Shown here: positions 1 to 11,511 of the stretch, piece after piece
Layout of the letters: each line of letters begins with the position of its first letter
Position numbering within the stretch: the first letter of the stretch is position 1
Origin: Marchantia polymorpha subsp. ruderalis
Lineage: Eukaryota; Streptophyta; Marchantiopsida; Marchantiales; Marchantiaceae
Direction: 5' to 3'
DNA: 64,000 nucleotides
Assembly: GCA_037833965.1 (NCBI GenBank)
Contig: AP031357.1
Location: 24,262,001 to 24,326,000, forward strand
Position numbers and translations under genes: made by a program
Notes under the pieces: model-generated
Seen by the model: the letters and a program-made list of their open reading frames with translations, nothing else
Told to the model about the DNA's origin: nothing
Database searches by the model: none

Positions 1-1726
1 TCAAGATCGCCCATCTCCTCCTACTTGTGTTTCCCCGGCTTGTTAGTTAAGTGAGATATGGAGGACGACAAACTTTCACACGAGAGTTTTTCGTCTTAAA
101 ATTGAATGGACCTCTCACACGAGAGGTACATTCAATTTAAAGGAATTCTGATCCTTTTTCGTTTCTTTGGATCCAACAAATATGTTCAGATATATACTCT
201 GTTCGACCGAGGGATAAGTGATACAGCCAAAAGGATGAGAAGTACCCAATCAAGCCGTACACAATCAAACCAGACTGATCAGATGATATTAGGCCCCAAA
301 AACATCACCATTGGAAATATATATGCTACTACAATTGATATAACACTATTTCTGTCAAACTTATAACAAACAATGATAGAATATGAGAAATATTGACCAC
401 ATTATACATACATTTTTTATAATATATAAGCAATGAGAGTAAAATACTTCATCTCTTAAATCTATTAATTATTTTTAATCATTAATTTTTATATATTGGT
501 GTAAAGTAATAAAACGGCTTTTAGCACAAGAAAATATTATGCTTGTATCAAAATTCAACTAAATTTCTTCTACAAAAATTTTCAATATAGGCTTTAGTAT
601 CAAATTCTATCAGCAGAAATTTAAGACCAGCAATTAAGTTGTGAAAGAACTGGTACAAAGAGGATAAAACGACTAGATTACCTGCTTCAAAAATAGTCAT
701 ACTAGTAAAAGAAACCTGCCTCAAAGATGGTATAAAGATGATCATGATATAGTGAGACTGCAATCAATTGTCAACTTCCAAAAGCATGATATGTCAAGAA
801 AAAGATGAGGTGGCGATTCCCAAAACATGATACAGACAATCGTCACAAATGGAAAAAGACAAAAATGGATGTAGTTTGAATACATGGGATGGCAATGCAC
901 AATCAAGAATAAATTTGGAAATCACATTATGGTAGATTTATTAGCAATGACTTGTTAGAACAAACATAGATATTAATGAATAATAAAACTAAAAAAACTA
1001 AAATATGATGAGAAAAATAGGGAAAAAAACTCAAAAAATTTGATTTTTTGACAAACTGAATTATTTTGCTATATTTTTGCAACACAAGGAAATTGTGAGA
1101 GGAGTTCATTTGAAGATTAAACACAATTCTGAAAATAAGATATACCTAGAATGATTTTTCTACCCTTATACATGATTTTTCAACAAGAACAAAAAAATAA
1201 AATCTCATCTTCACCATCTATTTCACACCTAATGAATTGATAACATGTCAAATATAACTAAGATCCACATGGTTTGCAGAGATGTGACTTGATAAAGCAC
1301 ACTGATTCATAATATGTTGCTTTCAATCAACACATTTACTCTACTCCTATTCAGCACAAATACTACTTACATGACAATTATAAAAGCTTCATTATGATAC
1401 AAGTGTATCTTCATCATGCATAACTTCAATTATAGTTATAACTTATAAAAAATGTTTACAATTTGGAAAGAAAGTTAATAAAAATATGTTTAAGAAGTTT
1501 ATCAAAAGAAGTTATTAATGCATAATGATAGGATTGAGAGAAATTAATCACAAAACACTTTTTAAAACTGAAACTTGTTACTGATCACTAGCTAGTTGCA
1601 GATGAGCTTTTTGCTAAACTTCACTCCAAAAAAGAATATTGCTTCTTGGTATAATCGTTACAAGATTATCATTCATATGAATATCAATTCAGTTTCATTC
1701 CAAGGATAGAGTATAAATTCAAGATT
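1..1726. other. AT-rich intergenic DNA
   Basis: This stretch is strongly AT-rich on both strands, with many A and T runs and stops in every frame. The longest open frames are under 90 codons and show no signal peptide, domain motif or splice context. I see no RNA gene. It resembles decayed repeat-derived intergenic DNA of a plant genome. Confidence 0.6.
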
Positions 1727-2094
1727 CAATATTATTACAAGAAGTTTAATGAAGTTAACATTCTAATATAGATTCTAAAAATTCTTCATACTTATATCAA
1801 TTGCATGTACTGAATGTAAAGATTCACACAGCCACAATACACATACAAAACTTAAAAAATAAATATGTATTTTGTCTTTTTAAGATTTTGTCAATGCCAC
1901 AATACTATTACAATATTATTACAAGAAGTTTAATGAAGTTAACATTCTAATATAGATTCTAAAAATTCTTCATACTTATATCAATTGCATGTACTGAATG
2001 TAAAGATTCACACAGCCACAATACACATAAAAAACTTAAAAAATAAATATGTAGTTTGTCTTTTTAAGATTTTGTCAATGCCACAATACTATTA
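1727..2094. repeat. Tandem duplication, 2 x 184 bp, almost identical
   Basis: Positions 1727-1910 and 1911-2094 are two head-to-tail copies of a 184-bp AT-rich unit. Each begins caatattattacaagaag and ends ccacaatactatta. By eye the copies differ at only about two bases, near 1855 and 1870 of the first copy. They abut without a spacer. The near identity in otherwise decayed DNA points to a recent duplication. The unit carries no open frame of note. Confidence 0.93.
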
Positions 2095-3646
2095 TTTATT
2101 ACGAGAAAATTTTAATTTTTTTTGAAGTTATATGAATTATTCTTAAGGAATATTAGAATACTTCAAGAAGATCAGACTTTTGATTCAAAGTTGTATTTTG
2201 AATATAAACTCTATTTACATTATATAAACGTCTTAATTTCTATGAAAGCATCAATAGTATTTTGGAAAAAAAAACTTGCAATATGCTATAAGTTTAATTT
2301 TCAAATTTTAAATCAAACGGCTTTGTTTTGAAAAATACTTGGATGATCTAAGAAACATAAAAAGTTGATACAAAGATTAAAAGTAAGATGTGATTGAAAG
2401 AAAGTTTTTATAAAAGTTAATAGAAGATTTTTCTTAATAATACACATCAAACATAAATTTTGGATGTGTGATATATTTGTGTGAAGTTTGAGATTAAATA
2501 AAGTTATAAGTTAGAATTGTATTGAATGTATATATCACGCTTTGATACAAATACATGATTGAACAAAAAATTCATGTGAAACAATTTTAGAAGTAGAAAG
2601 CTAGAGGGTGAAGCCGAAAAGCTAAGTAACAATTTATATTAAATTTTCAATAATGTAATCTACATCAAAACGTACGGAGGTTCTAAAATAATTCTCATGT
2701 ACAAACAACTTGATGAGCTAGTTCATTATGATGAATAAGGAATCAAATACAATTAAGATGTAAGTGAAGTTTTTTTTAATGTTTTAGCAAATTTATGAGT
2801 TCATTTCAAGTTTATTAGTTTATGTATTATGGATGATAATTCAAAAAATTCTCATTTATTTTTTTACATTAATCATTGAGTCTTTACAACTCAATCTTGA
2901 TAATGCATTGACAAAAAATTATTTTCTTGGATATTTTTTCCAATATAGTGTGTTGTAAACACTTTGCACTTTTGCATAAGGTGCAAAAGTTAAGTTTATT
3001 AACAATTTCTTCATATAATGTATGACTTTAATCTATTTTTTTTATCACTACTTAACTCAAATTTACATTTTGTATATGTTGGATTTATTTGATAGTCTTA
3101 CCATATACTATTTAAAATGTATACAAACTTGAAGACATGATTCAAGGAAAATATTGTTAGTTTTTAACTCAGATCTTGCCAACTAAGAGTACTACTTTTA
3201 TAATCCATACGACTAAAATTAATACGTACATGTCTATAAAATTGCCTCTAAAAGATAGCTACATTTAAAAACAAAATTAAGAGAATTATATTATATATTT
3301 ATGTATGTAAAGTGTATATTTTAAGTTTGAAATTAATTGAGATTTTTTTTATTTGAACTTACAAAAAAAGCTAACAATCAATTCACATAATGTATTTTAA
3401 AAGAAATATTATGCAAAATAATGTGCTTAAATTAAAATATATAGTTATTTTTTATTTGAATATTGAAAAAAAATGATATGCATTTTTTTATATTTTTTCA
3501 TTTGAAGATTTTAATCATATTTTGAAAAAATTGAATATAAATTATTGTAAAGTATTATCATTTGTTGTAATCATCTTTAGTTTATTAGACCTAAAGAATA
3601 GGTTACTCAAGATATGATATTTTATTTCAGTTAATTATCTATTGTT
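2095..3646. other. AT-rich intergenic DNA
   Basis: AT-rich sequence with long T and A runs and only short frames. A 69-codon frame at 2122-2331 is rich in Lys, Tyr, Phe and Ile, as expected for random AT-rich DNA, and starts from a non-ATG codon. I see no gene here. Confidence 0.55.
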
Positions 3647-4374
3647 GTCATGTTAGCAATCCTTGTGTTTGATAAGTGATGAGTACATACATTAATAAAC
3701 AATAAGACATTAACAATATGTGTGTTTGTTATGTAAGACTGAATGCGTTTAAATATAATGTTAGTTGAGAATGACACATTAACAATGTGTGTGCTAGTTA
3801 GGATTATCCGTAATATCATCAATCCATTATGAAAGAACGAGATGATGAAAATGATATGTTATCTCTTTGTATTTGATGATAAGATTTATATCAAGGAAAG
3901 TAAAACCATTGAATTCAAAGATAGTTTTAGAGTATATCCATCATATGAATCAACTAAAAAACCAACTAATATTCTAGTTAATGCAACCTTGACAATTAAA
4001 GAATTTGAACAGATAAGATGTAATGACATCGTTGCATCTTACAAGAACAGGGTTTTGTAGCAATCTTTGATTAATTAAAACTAAAATAAATAATAATGAG
4101 ATATAATTATATTATAATTAAATATCTAAAATCGTCATGTTAGCAATCCGTGTGGAGAATATTTGTGGTAGTTGACATCAACATCTCAACAATTTGTATG
4201 TATCTTAGGAAATAATTGAACATGTTAGTTAGTGTATTCATTATTAGTGACAGGTCAAACAATATTGTGTTGGTTAAAATTATCCACTATGTTATCAATC
4301 AACTAGAAGTTGAATGGATGGTGGATGTAATATATTATATCTTTGTACTTGTTAATTATATCTACATGAAAATA
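3647..4374. repeat. Two diverged direct copies of a ~250-bp block with internal ~60-bp repeats
   Basis: Copy A (about 3647-3904) and copy B (about 4134-4374) both start gtcatgttagcaatcc and share later landmarks in the same order, such as attatcc followed by atcaatc and then ctttgta. Inside each copy a short motif like cattaacaatgtgtg recurs roughly every 45-70 bases (near 3649, 3706, 3773 and near 4136, 4179, 4251). On the minus strand of copy A this motif reads as a repeated NTHIVNV-like peptide. The divergence shows an old array. It may be a decayed minisatellite or a fragment of a repeat-bearing element; I cannot name a family. Confidence 0.65.
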
Positions 4375-5030
4375 GAATATATAAAATAAAAAATAATATA
4401 TTTTTAATCTTCAAATCAACTACTCTCTTACTAATGTTACATCGAAGGTATAAATTTACTCTTCTAAGATATGTATTTGTCTTATTCTATATTATAGTAT
4501 ACTTCAAATCAAATACTTCTCTAGTATGAAGAGTATTTTTAGTCTTCACACATTAGTCATGACATTGTAACTAGTATTTTTCCTCTTGAGTGAAATTTCA
4601 CTTTAATACTTGCTCTATCCAAAACAAAACCATAATCTTTTCCTTAAATAATGAAGATGCAGGTTTATGTACCAAGCCAAGTTCGAAACAATTTAGAGAA
4701 AAAATGTTTGCAAATTTTTCATATTAAATTTTTTTACATATGTATGCAAATTTTTTTTGAAGGGTAATCTATTTTACCATGCTCTAGATTTTTTATTGCT
4801 ATCTTTCAACCATGATACTTATGGTAATTTAAAAAACCTAGCGAGAGTTACTCTTATTTACTAGCGCCCCATCCCTTGCATTGAATTCTTTAGCGAATCA
4901 TGAGCTTTTGCATATTATTTTTTTTATTTGAATCTTCTTATACTATTTTCTATATAATTGTCCTTCGGTTATTTTTCTATAATTCTCGCGTCTTTATCTC
5001 ATTCCTAGTTATCGCTAAACTCGCGGGGCT
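4375..5030. other. AT-rich intergenic DNA
   Basis: AT-rich, with stops in all frames and no recognisable feature. Base composition shifts sharply to mixed GC at about 5030. Confidence 0.55.
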
Positions 5031-8000
5031 TTAGAATCAAATCGGTCAACAACTGAGCTTTTCCACGCCCCGAAGTGTCTTACCAGGTCTAAACTTCCTG
5101 ACGTCCACTAAGTCCACCCTGACTACGTTGGCCACCGGCAGGGACGCCGTTCTGTTCTACGATTCCAGGGCCCGCCGCTTTTGTCCACTCTTTCGACTTC
5201 GGGGCGGAATGGACAGTTTGTCGTTCTGCGGTGAAGGTTAGTAACGGTAAGGAGCCAATTGATCGATCGATTGAGATAGACCCCGTCATGGATGTTTCGG
5301 GATATGATCGAATGTTTGATGCTCGATATAAATTAGGATTGGTGACTGTCTGGGGTGGGCCTGGTCAGCGTAGAATTCTTGACCGATGTTCTTGTGAATG
5401 TGTTTGCTGAAGTCGAGGATCCAACTATTCTGGAGTACAGAACTAGTCTAGTCGATGCATCTTCGTGTGCAAGAAAGTTGTAATGGCCCTCTCAACCCTT
5501 TGAGGCTACAGCGTTTAACTGATGGATGAGAGTTCCACCGTGGGGAAGTGATCTTCAGGTAAAGAGGTTCGCTTAGTCAGCATTCTACCGCAAGTCCGCC
5601 GCCAATTCACGGCTTGGCCAGAGTACAATTGTTTCCTAGGCCTAAGGCCTAAGTGGATTGATCAACTGGTTCTGCCAACAAAACACCATCCATTCCGATT
5701 ACGTCCTCAGTTACCTTTCAAGCACGTGAAGTACTTTTCTTCTAGATTGCATTCAAGTGAAATATTTTAACACCAAATGGCCTTCGGGGCTTCAAGTGGA
5801 GTTCATCACCCACGCTAGATTCAACAAACTATCAGCCAACACAACGGTAAATGGCTGGAGGCCTGAAAGTAAAATCCGCCGTACGAACTCAAGATTTGTG
5901 AATGTATTTTTATTCAAGGAATCATGTACAACGATAATTTATCACTAATACCAGTAAGAAATTATCGATTAAATCGAAAGAAACATTTACACACCCTTGG
6001 CCGGATCATGCTAAAATTATCATCCTACATGGACTTGTTGATGTGGATATTTTTATATCATAGGTGCAGCATGATTTTTCATGGCATTCTATTGGGCTAT
6101 AGCCCCTATCACTCTCTTGGTATAATTTATGCAACGCTTTATGAACCACGCTTTATCACACTTTTGGCCATAGATTGTGTACTTGGGAAAAAATCCTACA
6201 TCATTAACACTTTACAAGTGAGGGGAATGTGTCGGAATAGTACAGTAACCAATTGGAATCGTACATGCGTAATTATGAATACGGGTATACTTGACTGTTG
6301 TAATCTTACATGGAAATATTTCTCCACTTTTCAGAATAATAACTAACATCCTAGCTTTAAAATTGTAAGACACCTATAATTATTTATTTATTTATACTTG
6401 TATATATTTAAAAGGATTGAACACAACACTTGAATGCTCAAACTTTCGAGAGATACATACCTCATGGTGTGTTTCACTTCCTCCGTCACTCAAACCCTTC
6501 ATTCCTACTTCCTTTCCCTCATATATATGAGTAAAGAGCACTACAATATAGATCCTCTAGTTCCAAGACCCACAGATTTACAGAAACCAATAACTTGATG
6601 TTGGTTACTGTAATATTTACTACGACTTGGGTATAAATTGGTTAACATGATATTCCTTTCCAGAAATTATAATTGAAGTGACATTTCCACCAATGGCCGC
6701 CTCGCGCACTGTCCTACAAAGATTGCAAGACAACAAGTCCTACAAATAATTGTCTACGATTGATAGATGAACCAAGATGGTGCGCGTGGTCTAAACGATC
6801 CATGGCACAATCATCGTAGAGAAATGGAAGCCGAGGACAGCTAATGGTCCGGTGCGGCGACCACATCCATAGTGACCTTTCTGACAAAACTTGAGTGATC
6901 ATTACGAACGTTGTTCTCTCAGCAATTTCCATTTCTTGTCAGTCGTGTTTAAGGATCTAGCGGACCTAGAGCAATCACAGATATAAGTAAACAGTCAAAT
7001 TGAATCAAGCACATGAATCCTCTCTTCTGGAAGAAATTCCATCTTGAAGTATCCGACACAAGACTTAGTGTGCAACCCTTGAAGAAATGGAAAAGCCACG
7101 GGACTTGATGAGACGACCTGTCCTATCGTTCGTTACCTGATATAGACTTAACATTTGCTCTAGGTACTGATCAAAATACAGAATTACGGACCCCACGCAT
7201 GCAATCAGAGAACCCGAATGAAACAGACGGAAGAAGCCAGAAACTCCAATACAAGTGCGGTCAATCGAGGCCCAAGGGATAGAACCGTAACGAGCAGCAG
7301 AAAGCAGAGTTTACGACTGGTTTGATTTTGCGAAACCTCAAGTTTCAGGAATGTTAGACTCTTGAGCTGAATTGTAACCTTGACCGGTGGACAACTTGGC
7401 TGTGAACTAGAGACGAACAGAACAAACTCTTCACATGATCGATTACGGCATATTGACTATCATCTATTTCAGAACTGCAGACAGTACTACGTTGGGGAGA
7501 GTCGAAGAGTCCAAGATTTGGTACATCTTGAATGAACGCTGCGATGTCTTCGACATCTGCGCAGCGTGAATTCAGAACAAGAATGTACGACTGTCGTCGG
7601 CAATCATGACTTTCTAGAGAGAAAGAATCGCGTCATCCCGATCTTCCTCCCTTTGTCTTGATGATTCACGTTTGGCGTTCAAGCGAATCTGCTCATGAGT
7701 TCATGTGAATCACTCGTGTCCTAGTTCTCATGATTCGAAATCTAGTCAATGGAAGAAAGTTCTGGGCTCTTGGGTGGTCTGGATGTGACTGAGATTGGTC
7801 TCTCCATCAAGCCCTGCTTGCACGAGCAAGAACAGATCACTAACGAACCATTCCGTCGGAATTGAAGCCTTATGAATTGGAGGCACACAGACGCACCCGG
7901 TGGGAGATGGGCATGGAAGCACAATTGGAGGCTCGCACGTGTTTCCAATCTTTTGTCCATCCTACAGATGCGCCTCTTCGGAGTCCTGTTCACGGAATCA

Positions 8001-10335
8001 AATCTCCCACCGAGGATCTTCTGTCGCACTCGGATCCGAGCACACACTTCGCTCTCTGTGTGTCATCACCACAGTGACCTCTGCCACCACTTTCTCGGAG
8101 TATGGAGTTTCATATAATAGCTCGAGATTTGGCCAGGAATTCAAACAGGAAGCGTTCGATTCAAGTGACCAGATGAATGTTCCCGACCTGTGAAGGCAGC
8201 ACGATAGGCTTCCAGATACCTGATGTTGTACATAGGACAGAGGCGACGTTACCGCATGATGAGCTCCCTTACTCCTACTCGGTGATACCAGAACAAAAGA
8301 ACTGACATCATCGCCCGACCTGACTGGTCTTTCCCTTGTACTTTTCGCATCATGATGAAGTTTTCACGGTCCCAAGGGATGTGAGAAGATTCTGCGAAAT
8401 GTTTTTCGGACCTCGAAGAGGTCGGAAGAAGCCGATGGCATTCGGTGAAAGGTTCAAAATTTGTCTACATCGTGATCGGGATTTCAAGGTAGGGTAGCTA
8501 ATTCTTCCAGATGGGAAATCATCTCGTATGACAAAACTAAAAACAGCTCGGATCCAGAACAAGCTCCTGCCGAAATGTGGAATGCTGTGCGCGCATGTGT
8601 CTGGCATGCAACCTCATTCGGCAGGAACCCTATCCTAGCGAGGGCTCATCTGACCACGCTCAACTGGAGTGCAGTGCTTCTACTCTTCATATGTGCCCAA
8701 CACAATCTCGTGGGCCCCGTGGACACTGCGCGCATTCATGGCCCACATCCAACAAATGTGACAACTCGCGCAATCTATGCTTGCGGGATCCAGGGCAAAA
8801 TATCTCGCCGACGCAGACACTGTGCAGGATCCGGGCGACTGTTACAAAAGCGGACAGCTATGGCGACGGGCCTCGAGTCTCAACAGTATTGTCCAGTTCC
8901 TTTTCACACTCACCCGCAACAACGTGGTGCGATTTGTTGCACCCTCGGCCCATGCAGCATGTCCCGTGACATGCATGGATGGAACAAATCCCTTGGACCT
9001 TACGCTGCAAAAGGCCTAAATTCTCATGCTGAAGTTTCAGGCGCTTGCGGCTTTCCAGTGGCTTCACTTTAATCCGAAATCGTGTAAAACATCTTCATTG
9101 CAAAAAATCACTTGCCCCGTCGACGCGGGTCGAATCACTTTCGGGGTACCAACTTCTTCATTACACAAAAGCAGAGGCTCAGCTGGATGAGTATTGTTAT
9201 GACCTCTTGGGAAACATCAGGTAGCCAAGAGTGTAATCGTCCGCTCTAAGGTTTGCTCCATCTACTAGCCAACGTCCAAGAAATACCTTTCCTTCCATGA
9301 CAAGGCAATAAGTCTGAGCAACAATTCTTTCGGCCTTTGGTCTCTTCGTTCTTTCTCGAAAGGTGACTAAATTTCCCACCACACGCGAATCCAATCCAAC
9401 TTGATGTGTCCGGTCCTAGACGCTCTATGACGCAAAAAGGGTTGGGATGTATTCGCTTGCGATCTTTATCACTTTGAGTGAAGGATAGATCAAATCAGGA
9501 TTGAGGAACTGTATGAGGGATGGTACGTTGCTTTGTGCGTCTGACGTCCGTGACAAATTCAATTGTGGGCGAAGTGGTCGAAGGCAGCTCACGGAGGAGC
9601 TCAAAGTCGGCGAGCGTGAGGCCAATGGCAGGAAGCAAGCGTGGGGGACGAAGCCTGGCGCGGCTTGGGTCGATGGAGGCGAGCGAAGGCGGGCGGTGCA
9701 CCGGATTCAAGCTGCACCAGACGATGGGGCTTCTCGGGACCAGCTTTCTTGTTGCTTCTGGAGAAAATTCCCCCAAGCCGCAGAGACGACGAGCAGATCC
9801 AGGCGACAGGCGGAAAGGCCAACTTTTCCAAAATGGCCTCCGGGCCTTCGCGTCTGTGGAGTGGGGCAGGCCGAATCATGGAAGACGGCCGGGGGCGACG
9901 CGTGGAGGGATCCTAAAGATTCCGCATGCGCCCGGGCGCATGTTTCAACGCCTCGACCTGTGGCCGAGATCTGGAATAGTGCTTGCCAGTCTACATGATG
10001 GATGACTTCTTCCCCCGCTTGACAGGTGCGCTTATTAATAGCTGGCTCGGTGCTCGGCCCAAGTCCACGACCGTTCAGCTTTGCTGCCGACAGTCGTTCT
10101 GTCGCTGTTCTCCGTGCGCACTGAGCTTCGAGAATTGGCATTGATGCGACAGACATTAGACGGACGGTTGGCTGTCCAGGGTTCTCTCCGGTGTCTGGCT
10201 GCTTGAGTTTTCTGCTCAGGTTTCGAATAGGCACAATTCTACAATTCTTAGATTACTACAGGTACTACCAACTATCTTATATGTGTACAATAAATAATTT
10301 CCACCACGGGGTATGGTTTCAATTTACAATGGGCA
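5031..10335. other. Mixed-composition intergenic region without a recognisable gene
   Basis: The composition is balanced to GC-rich. Several frames of 60-175 codons overlap each other on both strands, especially at 7742-8193, 8575-9072 and 9495-10234. None shows a domain I recognise, and overlapping frames on both strands are typical of GC-rich DNA that lacks stops by chance. The stretch may hold promoters, an untranslated transcript or a decayed gene. Nothing can be called from sequence alone. Confidence 0.5.
9500..10010. other. CpG-rich island with an 18-bp perfect palindrome
   Basis: This is one of the most GC- and CpG-rich parts of the window. Six overlapping frames longer than 80 codons run through it on both strands. 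At 9925-9942 lies catgcgcccgggcgcatg, a perfect 18-bp palindrome containing a SmaI/XmaI-type core. The island could be an unmethylated promoter or the GC-rich first exon of an unrecognised gene. No direction is favoured by motifs. Confidence 0.4.
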
Positions 10336-10338
10336 CAA

Positions 10339-10584
10339 TTATATCCTAACTCCACTTTGATGAGAAGAGCGCGTCACACACGACCTCTTCTCATCAAAGA
10401 AGAGGTCACGCGCCGTTTCAATCCTCACCCTTGTAGGTACAGTGGGTTGCTTTGACCAGACTGGAATTGGGCAGAAATATCTCGCAGTCCTTTCCGTCCG
10501 ATGAAATATTTCCACCATTTCTTCTACTGTTATTCTGAGGGGGACTATTCTCAAACCATTCTCTTCGCAGCGTTCAGTCAAAGT
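10339..10584 (-). CDS. Unrecognised coding-like 3' exon
   Basis: On the minus strand a good splice acceptor (tgttttccag) at about 10585-10594 is followed by about 81 open codons ending in TAA at 10339. The peptide begins TLTERCEENGLRIVPLRITV and has a balanced composition unlike the neighbouring chance frames. A further open minus-strand segment lies just upstream (about 10639-10725) and ends in a donor-like CGGCAG/GTATAT. The gap between them is only about 55 nt, short for a plant intron. I do not recognise the product. It may be a real terminal exon, a decayed gene copy or chance. Confidence 0.2.
   Translation of the reverse strand, partial: TLTERCEENGLRIVPLRITVEEMVEIFHRTERTARYFCPIPVWSKQPTVPTRVRIETARDLFFDEKRSCVTRSSHQSGVRI
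10358..10413. repeat. Overlapping inverted repeats (alternative hairpins)
   Basis: The 12-mer tgatgagaagag at 10358-10369 is the exact reverse complement of 10385-10396. The same central segment also pairs downstream: gacctcttct at about 10382-10391 matches agaagaggtc at about 10399-10408. The flanking gcgcgt and acgcgc extend that second stem past a bulge. The two stems share bases and exclude each other. This could be a small nested inverted duplication. Confidence 0.6.
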
Positions 10585-10594
10585 CTGGAAAACA

Positions 10595-11511
10595 CTTTGT
10601 ATTTCTATACCTTCTACACTTCTGTATACATATATACCTGCCGATATCCTATGCTATGAGGCTGAGGTGGACTCGGATAGGACTGGGTGATGTACTCGTA
10701 ATGATGAAAGATGGAGTACAGCTTGTTGGTATGTTAGATCTCACGATATTGTGGCCGGCTTTTGGAGCTTGTAGGTCAACATAATCAGGTCAAGCGATGA
10801 GTTCAAAACTGTGAAGATCGAACTGGTACGGGACTGAATTCCTGGTTGTAAGACAGATGATTTACATGTCATGTGACCACTTCGACATTTACAATTCCAG
10901 AACCGTCTGCTCGCCAAAGGTCAAACCAAAAGTTAAGGAACACATATCAAACAAAGAGAGATCTCAGTGCGGTACACACAGACCAGGAACCTAGTAAGGA
11001 CGAGTGAGCATGACTCGTGGATAACGAGATATGGTGTGCCTCCAAGTCTACGAACCGAGAACTTCAATTAGATCACTTTCTTCAACAGCATGAATTGTGT
11101 CTATGTGTTTGCACAGACATTATACTATTTATACAGCCATGCTCGTTGATTATTGGGTCATCACGAACGAAGGACGATACTTATACTTGGCGTCTCTGTC
11201 CATCTGTCATGAGTCCTCAGGATATCCTCTTTCTACATCAGTACAATCAGCTCTCCCCTAAAATTGGTTTGACTGTAAATCAATCTGCACAAATAGGTGA
11301 TGGGGGGAACGCTATCTATCGACATTCTTCCTCGAACTTGCGAAGGTGGAGAGAAGAAAAGAAAAACTAGCAATTGACAACCTCACAGAAGTCTTCCAAA
11401 AGATCCAGCTTCACTGATACATGCCTGGATCCAAAGAAGTAAGCAAAGAAAGGCGAAGAAAAGGTTGGAGTACAAAGGATGAACATATTCAATTGGCCTG
11501 AAAGGCCGCGG
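10595..11511. other. Intergenic region downstream of the receptor-like gene
   Basis: No supported gene. A 117-codon plus-strand frame (11017-11370) starts from a non-ATG codon and shows no domain. The part nearest 11511 should include the 3' untranslated region of the minus-strand receptor-like gene. Confidence 0.45.

Noticed and set aside
8575-9072. 165-codon ATG frame with overlapping 130- and 80-codon frames
   Set aside because: Three overlapping frames are open on the same strand and one on the other, which is the pattern of stop-poor DNA and not of a single gene.
9501-10234. Six overlapping frames of 91-175 codons
   Set aside because: All run through the same CpG island in different frames and on both strands. 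None has a recognisable domain or splice context.
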